A stretch of 64,000 bases of DNA from Neoroseomonas lacus (GTDB taxonomy: Bacteria > Pseudomonadota > Alphaproteobacteria > Acetobacterales > Acetobacteraceae), in contig NZ_BMKW01000011.1 of the NCBI RefSeq assembly GCF_014644535.1, positions 94,722 to 158,721 of the forward strand, in the 5' to 3' direction. Every line of letters begins with the position of its first letter. Within the stretch, counting starts at the first letter, position 1. A program made the position numbers and the translations under genes. Of this stretch, positions 59,770-64,000 are shown piece after piece. Under the pieces are notes generated by a model, which was not told the origin of the DNA, made no database searches, and was given only the letters and a program-made list of their open reading frames with translations.

Positions 59770-60395
59770 CCACGCCGCTGCGCATCCTCGGCAAGGCCTC
59801 CTCGATCAATGTCCGCAAGGTACTGTGGACCTGCGTCGAGGCCGGCATCCCCTTCACGCGCGAGGATTACGGCAGCGGCTTCATGCCCACCGACACGCCC
59901 GGCTTCCTGGCGATGAATCCGAACGGGCTGGTGCCCGTCATCGCCGTGCAGGACGGCTTCCTGTGGGAGTCGAACAGCATCTGCCGCTGCCTCGCCGGCA
60001 TGGCGGGACGGGATGACCTGCTGCCGCGCGATCCGCTGGCCCGCGCCCGGGTCGAGATGTGGATGGACTGGCAGGCGACCGAGCTGAACAGCGCCTGGCG
60101 TCCTGTCTTCATGACCTTGCTGCGCGGTGCGACGTCCTTCACCGTGGCGCAGCTGACCGCCGGCATCGCCGAGTGGAATGCCAGGATGGCGCTGCTCGAC
60201 GCGCAGCTGGCACGCACCGCGGCCTTTGTCGCCGGGCCGGCCTTCACCCTCGCCGATGTGGTGATCGGCCTGTCGGTCAATCGCTGGCTGATGACGCCGA
60301 TCGAGCGGCCCACCTTGCCCGCCGTCACGGCATATCTCGACCGGCTCGATGCGCGCCCCGGCTGGCGCGCCCACGGCCACAACGGCCTTCCCTGA
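59766..60395 (+). CDS. Glutathione S-transferase family protein
   Basis: 209-residue enzyme. GTG 59766 overlaps the previous stop (GTGA). The thioredoxin-like half starts LRILGKASSINVRKVLWTCVEAGIPF with Ser in the SSIN site, and has NPNGLVPVI and LWESNSICRCLA (glutathione-binding Glu-Ser). The helical half ends RLDARPGWRAH. It uses glutathione for conjugation or isomerisation in the cytoplasm. It belongs to a three-gene run with the aminotransferase and PhzF genes. Confidence 0.9.
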   Translation: MTTPLRILGKASSINVRKVLWTCVEAGIPFTREDYGSGFMPTDTPGFLAMNPNGLVPVIAVQDGFLWESNSICRCLAGMAGRDDLLPRDPLARARVEMWMDWQATELNSAWRPVFMTLLRGATSFTVAQLTAGIAEWNARMALLDAQLARTAAFVAGPAFTLADVVIGLSVNRWLMTPIERPTLPAVTAYLDRLDARPGWRAHGHNGLP

Positions 60396-60411
60396 CACCT
60401 GGAGGACATCC

Positions 60412-61251
60412 ATGCCCCGTTTCGACTTCCAGCAGGTCGACGTCTTCGGCGCCACGCCCCTCAAGGGCAATCCGCTGGCGGTGGTGCTCGGCGCCGATGG
60501 GTTGAGCGACGACCAGATGGCCGCCTTCGCCAATTGGACCAACCTCAGCGAGACGACCTTCCTGCTGCGCCCGACCGACCCGGCTGCCGACTACCGCGTG
60601 CGCATCTTCACGCCGTCGCGGGAGCTGCCCTTCGCCGGGCATCCGACGCTCGGTTCCTGCCACGCCTGGTTGCAGACGGGCGGCGTGCCGAAGGGCGCCG
60701 ACATCGTGCAGGAATGCGCCGTCGGCCTGGTGCCGATCCGGCGCGGGGCGGGTGGCCTCGCCTTCGCCGCCCCGCCGCTGATCCGCTCCGGCCCGGTCGC
60801 GCCCGACCTCGTCGAGCGCATCCACACCGGCCTCGGCCTACCCAAGGAAGCCGTCACCAATGCCCATTGGGTCGATAACGGCCCCGGCTGGGTCGCGGTG
60901 AAGCTGCGTTCGCGCGCCGATGTGCTGGCGGCGGTGCCGGACTACGCGGCGCTGGGGCCGCTGGTGCTGGGCCTGGTCGGCCCCTGGGACCCGGCGGTGG
61001 ACGGCACCGAGGCGCAGTTCGAAATCCGCGCCTTCGTCTGCCGCGAGGGATACGAGGACCCGGTGACGGGCAGCCTGAATGCCTCGCTGGCGCAATGGCT
61101 GATCGGCACCGGGCAGGCGCCGGAATCCTATGTCGCGCGACAGGGCACGGCGCTGGGGCGCGCCGGCCGGATTGCGCTGCGCCGGCAGGACGGCGCGATC
61201 TGGGTCGGCGGCGCGACGGTGACCTGCATCGAGGGCCGCGTCGGCATCTGA
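60412..61251 (+). CDS. PhzF-family isomerase
   Basis: 279-residue protein of the PhzF/diaminopimelate epimerase fold. CTGGAGG precedes ATG. It shows FQQVDVFGATPLKGNPLAVVL (6-26), NLSETTFLL with catalytic Glu47, FTPSRELPFAGHPTLGSCHA (about 64-83) and DPVTGSLNASLAQWL (about 217-231). PhzF enzymes isomerise a cyclic acid; most homologues outside phenazine clusters have no known substrate. There are no other phenazine genes. It probably shares a transcript with the GST gene (16-bp gap). Confidence 0.88.
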   Translation: MPRFDFQQVDVFGATPLKGNPLAVVLGADGLSDDQMAAFANWTNLSETTFLLRPTDPAADYRVRIFTPSRELPFAGHPTLGSCHAWLQTGGVPKGADIVQECAVGLVPIRRGAGGLAFAAPPLIRSGPVAPDLVERIHTGLGLPKEAVTNAHWVDNGPGWVAVKLRSRADVLAAVPDYAALGPLVLGLVGPWDPAVDGTEAQFEIRAFVCREGYEDPVTGSLNASLAQWLIGTGQAPESYVARQGTALGRAGRIALRRQDGAIWVGGATVTCIEGRVGI

Positions 61252-61629
61252 TCGGTGCGGCGCATGATCTGGCCGGTGGACCGAGAGGGGCTCTGCCCCT
61301 CCCGGACCCTCCCCGCCAGAGACCTAAGGGCCTCTGGACACCTCGACTTGGCGCCGGGCGCCTAGGGCAGAATAAGCGGCGAGACCCGCTCTCGCGCACG
61401 GCGCGTGTTTTGGGGGCAGCGAGCCTGCACGGCCTCGCGCCAACAGTTGGCTTTCCAAATGACACTGTCATTTGGTGGGGTAGTTTGGAGGGGCAAAGCC
61501 CCGCCATCCTTCCCGAGCGCAGGTCATCAACCAGGGCCGTTGGTGAGGCAGGTCCGGGGGGGGGGGCGCGCCGCTGACCCGTACGAGCCCCGCGCCAATC
61601 GGGCAGAACCCCGCGCGCCGCCGCCGCGA
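61252..61629. other. 378-bp gene-free stretch holding element copy H
   Basis: This lies between convergent genes. Copy H fills 61281-61505. The rest (61506-61629) has no hairpin of the family and includes a run of eleven G (61556-61566), unusual in this window. No reading frame looks real. Confidence 0.55.
61281..61505. repeat. Two-arm inverted palindromic element, copy H (225 bp)
   Basis: Complete copy. The left outer hairpin is CCGAGAGGGGC-TCT-GCCCCTCCCGG (61281-61305) and the left inner hairpin CCAGAGACCTAAGGGCCTCTGG (61316-61336), then ACACC, which is the reverse complement type of the right arms of copies B and C. The right arm has GCGCCAACAGTTGGC, CCAAATGACACTGTCATTTGG (61455-61475), GTGGGGTAGT and an outer hairpin ending 61505. 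The core has GGCGAGACCC. Confidence 0.85.
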
Positions 61630-62214
61630 TTACCGGGCCAGCACCTGCAGCGCCGGCCAGCGCGCCGCCCAGCCCTTGGCGGCGATGCGGGCGACCATCG
61701 CCGCCGGATGCGCCCGATGCGCCGGTGTCGGCCGCGCGACCAGCGCCAGCAAATCGGCTAGGCCATGCGGGGCCAGGATCTCGACGCCGCCCGGCCCGAG
61801 CCGCGCGGCGATCGCCGTCGCCGTCTCGGGCCAATGCGCCAGGGCGTCCGCCAGGTCGTGATACGGCGCGTGGCCGTTGCGGCCAGGCATGCGCGCCTGG
61901 TTGGTCACCGACCAGGGCAGGCCGGGGGCTGCGGCCAGCAGCTTCGCCTCGGCGGCAGCGTCGCGCGCGGCCGACACATCCGCCATGTCGAAGAACACCA
62001 CATCGAGGTCGGCGGGCGGGATGGCATCGGGGTCGCGCCCGGTCAGCGCATCCCACACCGCGTTGCGCAGGAAGCCGGCGCCAATCCACGCCCTGGCCGG
62101 GCCGTGCGAGGCAATGGTCGACAGGCGCGTCATCATGGTCGGCTGGCTCAGCACGAAGCGGGACAGCCCCGCCGCGTCGCGCATCCGGTCGGCATCGTTC
62201 TGGGTATGGGTCAT
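61630..62214 (-). CDS. Nucleotidyltransferase-like protein (NTP_transf_6/DUF925 type)
   Basis: 194-residue protein. IGAGFLRNAVWDALTGRDPD (about 45-64) followed by PPADLDVVFFDMADV (about 69-83) gives the G-x-x-R-N and DLDVVFFD acidic pair of this nucleotidyltransferase group. ATG 62214 overlaps the amidase stop (62211). The target that is nucleotidylated is unknown. It ends the minus-strand run DnaJ-like / amidase / nucleotidyltransferase. Confidence 0.8.
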   Translation of the reverse strand: MTHTQNDADRMRDAAGLSRFVLSQPTMMTRLSTIASHGPARAWIGAGFLRNAVWDALTGRDPDAIPPADLDVVFFDMADVSAARDAAAEAKLLAAAPGLPWSVTNQARMPGRNGHAPYHDLADALAHWPETATAIAARLGPGGVEILAPHGLADLLALVARPTPAHRAHPAAMVARIAAKGWAARWPALQVLAR

Positions 62215-62897
62215 CTGGTGCAGGCCGCGGCGACGGCGGTGAGGCGCGCCATCGTGGCCTCGTCGGCGATGCCATCCGCGCGTCCCGGCAGCCAATGGCG
62301 CTGGAAGGCGGTGAGCAACACCGAGAGCGGCAAATCCGTTCGATAGCCGATGGCGCCGAGCAGGTTCATCGCATCCTGCGGGGGCGTCGGCAGCGGGTCG
62401 TCGGCTGGCCACAGCCCGACGCCATTCGCGGCGAGGCCCTGCCAGTCGAACAACTCGCCGGGGTCCTGCTTGCGGTCCGGTGCGATGTCGCTGTGGCCGA
62501 CGACATTGCGCGGCGGGATCGGGTGGCGGCCCAGGATATCGAGGCACAACTCGCAGACCGCCGCCATCTGCAGGGCGGGGAAGTCGCGATAGCCCCATTC
62601 GTGGCCGGGATTGACGATCTCGATGCCGACCGAGCGGGCGTTCAGCGCCTCGTGGCCGCGCCAGTGCGACGTCCCGGCATGCGCGGCGCGACAGTCTTCC
62701 GGCACCAGACGGAAGATGCGGCCATCCTCCTTGACGACATAGTGCGAGGAGACCTTGGCCACCGGGTCGCGAAGCCGCGCGATCGCCTCGGCCCCTGTGC
62801 GCATGCCGGTGTAGTGCAGCACCAGCATGTCGATGGGGGTGCCCGCCGGACGGTCGTCCCGGTTCGGGCTGGGGGCTTCGATGACGCGCAGGGTCAG
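62211..62897 (-). CDS. N-acetylmuramoyl-L-alanine amidase (AmiD/AmpD type), probable CTG start
   Basis: Zinc amidase that cuts the lactyl-peptide bond of peptidoglycan. LVLHYTGM holds the first zinc His (His28 if started at 62897), SSHYVVKEDGRIFRLVPED and the HSDIAPDRKQDPG ligand pair follow, and a peptidoglycan-binding C-terminus. The only ATG (62828) begins four residues before the zinc His and would lose the N-terminal strand TLRVIEAPSPNRD. CTG 62897 overlaps the upstream stop as CTGA and has GGGAG 8 bp before it, so it is preferred. 228 residues. Confidence 0.82.
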   Translation of the reverse strand: MTLRVIEAPSPNRDDRPAGTPIDMLVLHYTGMRTGAEAIARLRDPVAKVSSHYVVKEDGRIFRLVPEDCRAAHAGTSHWRGHEALNARSVGIEIVNPGHEWGYRDFPALQMAAVCELCLDILGRHPIPPRNVVGHSDIAPDRKQDPGELFDWQGLAANGVGLWPADDPLPTPPQDAMNLLGAIGYRTDLPLSVLLTAFQRHWLPGRADGIADEATMARLTAVAAACTR

Positions 62898-63664
62898 AGG
62901 CCGCGCTCCCGCTTGATCCGGTCCCAGGCGGCATTGATGTCCGCCACCTTGGCTGTCGCGCGCTTGACGAATTCCTCCGGCACGCCGCGCGAGGCCAGGC
63001 TGTCGGGGTGGTTCTCCCGCATCAGCTGGCGCCAGGCGAGGCGCACCTGTTCGTCGCTCGCCTCCCGCGTCAGGCCGAGCACCGGATAGGGGTCTTCCAT
63101 CTGCTGCGCCGCCGCGCCGCGCGGGGTGCCGCCCTTGGCGCGCTGCCAGGCCGCGGCATCGAGGCCGAAGCGGGCATGGATGCCGCGCAGCATGTCACCT
63201 TCGAACTTCGTCACCGGCCCATCGGCGCGGGCGATGCGTACCAGGGCGGCGAGCACATCCTCCAGCATCGTCTTGTTGTCGGCGAAGGCCTCGCCGAGCT
63301 TGTCGGCGAAGGGCTCCCAGCCCTCGGCGGTCTCGCGCGCCTGGTCGAACAGCCGGCCGACATCGCGCAGCCCTTCATCCGGCACGCGGAACATCTGGCG
63401 GAAGGTCTCGATCTCGGCGCGCTTCACCGGCCCGTCCACCTTGGCGAGCTTGGCCGAGAGCACCACCACCGCGAACGAGAACAGGTTCTCCTTGCCGCCC
63501 AGCATATGCACCATGTCCGCGGCATTGGGCGGGATCCGCCCGGCACCCGGAATCGCCCCCTGGTCGGCGGCATGGCCGAGCGCTGCGCCCATCATGGCGC
63601 CAAAGGGACCGCCCATGGCGAATCCCGCCATGCTGCCCAGGATCTTGCCCCAGAAACCCATCAT
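62894..63664 (-). CDS. DjlA-like protein with TerB and DnaJ domains
   Basis: 256-residue protein. A glycine-rich hydrophobic N-terminus (MGFWGKILGSMAGFAMGG, 2-19) may anchor it. A TerB-like helical domain (about 55-150, VVLSAKLAKVDGPVKRAEIETF) and a C-terminal J domain follow (about 190-256), with the HPD triad in MRENHPDSLASRG. It would stimulate DnaK ATPase at the membrane. Its TGA overlaps the proposed CTG start of the amidase gene. Confidence 0.88.
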   Translation of the reverse strand: MMGFWGKILGSMAGFAMGGPFGAMMGAALGHAADQGAIPGAGRIPPNAADMVHMLGGKENLFSFAVVVLSAKLAKVDGPVKRAEIETFRQMFRVPDEGLRDVGRLFDQARETAEGWEPFADKLGEAFADNKTMLEDVLAALVRIARADGPVTKFEGDMLRGIHARFGLDAAAWQRAKGGTPRGAAAQQMEDPYPVLGLTREASDEQVRLAWRQLMRENHPDSLASRGVPEEFVKRATAKVADINAAWDRIKRERGL

Positions 63665-63744
63665 GCCGCACCTGCTAGCACGGCAGCGGGTCCCGCGTCA
63701 GGCGCGTTCCCGCGAGATCTTCATCATGGCCGGCCGCATCTCCC

Positions 63745-63774
63745 CTGACCCGGGGCCTGGCGTTCGGCTAGCGT
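63745..63774 (+). promoter_or_regulatory. Candidate promoter CTGACC-N18-TAGCGT
   Basis: CTGACC (63745-63750) and TAGCGT (63769-63774), 18 bp apart and 28 bp before the start at 63802. This is the fourth case of this box pair in the window. Confidence 0.4.
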
Positions 63775-63801
63775 CCCGGCAACCCGAAGGATTCGCCCGA
63801 G

Positions 63802-64000
63802 ATGCAGACCTGGCAGCTGGCCTTCACGCCGCGCTACATCACCCTGACGCTGGCCGCGCTTGGCAGCCTGCTGTGCCTCATGGTCATCGCTGCCATGCCT
63901 TCGGTCTGGGGCTGGTGGCTGCCCGCCCTCGCCTTGTGCGGCGGTCTCACCGCCCTCGGCATCCGCGACATCACCCAGACGCGCCACGCCGTGCTGCGCA
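63802..64000 (+). CDS. FMN-binding glutamate synthase family protein, N-terminal part, cut by window edge
   Basis: 66 codons are visible. The product begins MQTWQLAFTPRYITLTLAAL and has two hydrophobic segments (about 13-33 and 38-52) followed by ALGIRDITQTRHAVLR, the lead-in found in membrane-anchored FMN-binding GltB-like enzymes. The catalytic FMN domain lies outside the window, so the call rests on this short leader. It is divergent from the DjlA-like gene, with a TAGCGT-type promoter candidate in between. Confidence 0.6.
   Translation, partial: MQTWQLAFTPRYITLTLAALGSLLCLMVIAAMPSVWGWWLPALALCGGLTALGIRDITQTRHAVLR

Noticed and set aside
6741-61505. Repeated hairpin blocks considered as a CRISPR array or IS ends
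   Set aside because: Copies are dispersed kilobases apart, have no spacers in a row, and no transposase gene lies between arms.
61556-61566. Run of eleven G
   Set aside because: Could be real, but homopolymers of this length are a common sequencing or assembly error, and no gene depends on it.

Overview
The window is high-GC bacterial DNA with dense coding, frequent 4-bp start/stop overlaps and many GTG starts. The gene set points to an alphaproteobacterium of the Acetobacteraceae (Roseomonas-like). Supporting content is several orphan Bug/TctC-type receptors, an ispA-xseB pair, MlaEFD with a fused STAS domain, alphaproteobacterial DinB and an FMN-binding glutamate synthase homologue. The taxonomic call is inference from gene content. 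No tRNA, rRNA, CRISPR array, integrase or transposase was seen.

Layout. 1-3.1 kb: ispA (cut by the edge), xseB, a Bug receptor, a small unknown gene and a TusA-histone deacetylase-like pair, all on the minus strand. 3.2-10.3 kb: GltS glutamate symporter, a long TAXI-type binding protein, ROK sugar kinase, small membrane protein, DNA polymerase IV and an isolated FliI-type ATPase. 10.3-26 kb: catabolic and transport genes, including two more Bug receptors, a cytosine-deaminase-like amidohydrolase, cardiolipin synthase, an LLM monooxygenase / ABC binding protein / LLM monooxygenase operon, IlvE-like aminotransferase, a PaaK-like ligase, split UxaA-family dehydratase, M20 peptidase, Ldh-type dehydrogenase and a SpoU methylase. 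26.8-30.4 kb: MlaE-MlaF-MlaD-lipoprotein outer-membrane lipid transport operon. 30.5-31.1 kb: a secreted protein with a duplicated two-cysteine domain of unknown function (called domain X here). 31.3-45.8 kb: orphan molybdopterin dehydrogenase subunit, RND efflux pair, UspA, PhnD-PhnE-PhnE without PhnC, MFS, GlcD and an amidinohydrolase. 45.9-50 kb: HpaI aldolase, thioesterase, GMC oxidoreductase, MFS.

50.3-55.3 kb is the most unusual part. A TPR / SLOG-like / class III nucleotide cyclase is translationally coupled to a Crp-type regulator and followed by an M35-type zinc protease. Divergent from it is a TIR-transmembrane protein whose outer part is domain X, followed by an overlapping short gene encoding a secreted free copy of domain X. 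This looks like a signalling or defence module, but its function is unproven. 55.3-64 kb: gamma-glutamyltransferase, a MocR regulator divergent from an aspartate-aminotransferase-like gene (with GST and PhzF downstream), then nucleotidyltransferase, peptidoglycan amidase (probable CTG start), TerB-DnaJ protein and the start of an FMN-binding glutamate synthase-like gene.

A second theme is a family of intergenic elements, usually about 226-229 bp. Each has two inverted arms of about 75 bp, and each arm carries two GC-rich hairpins. Five complete copies, two solitary right arms and one solitary hairpin lie directly after stop codons or between genes. They resemble REP doublets (REPINs) but have a two-hairpin arm.
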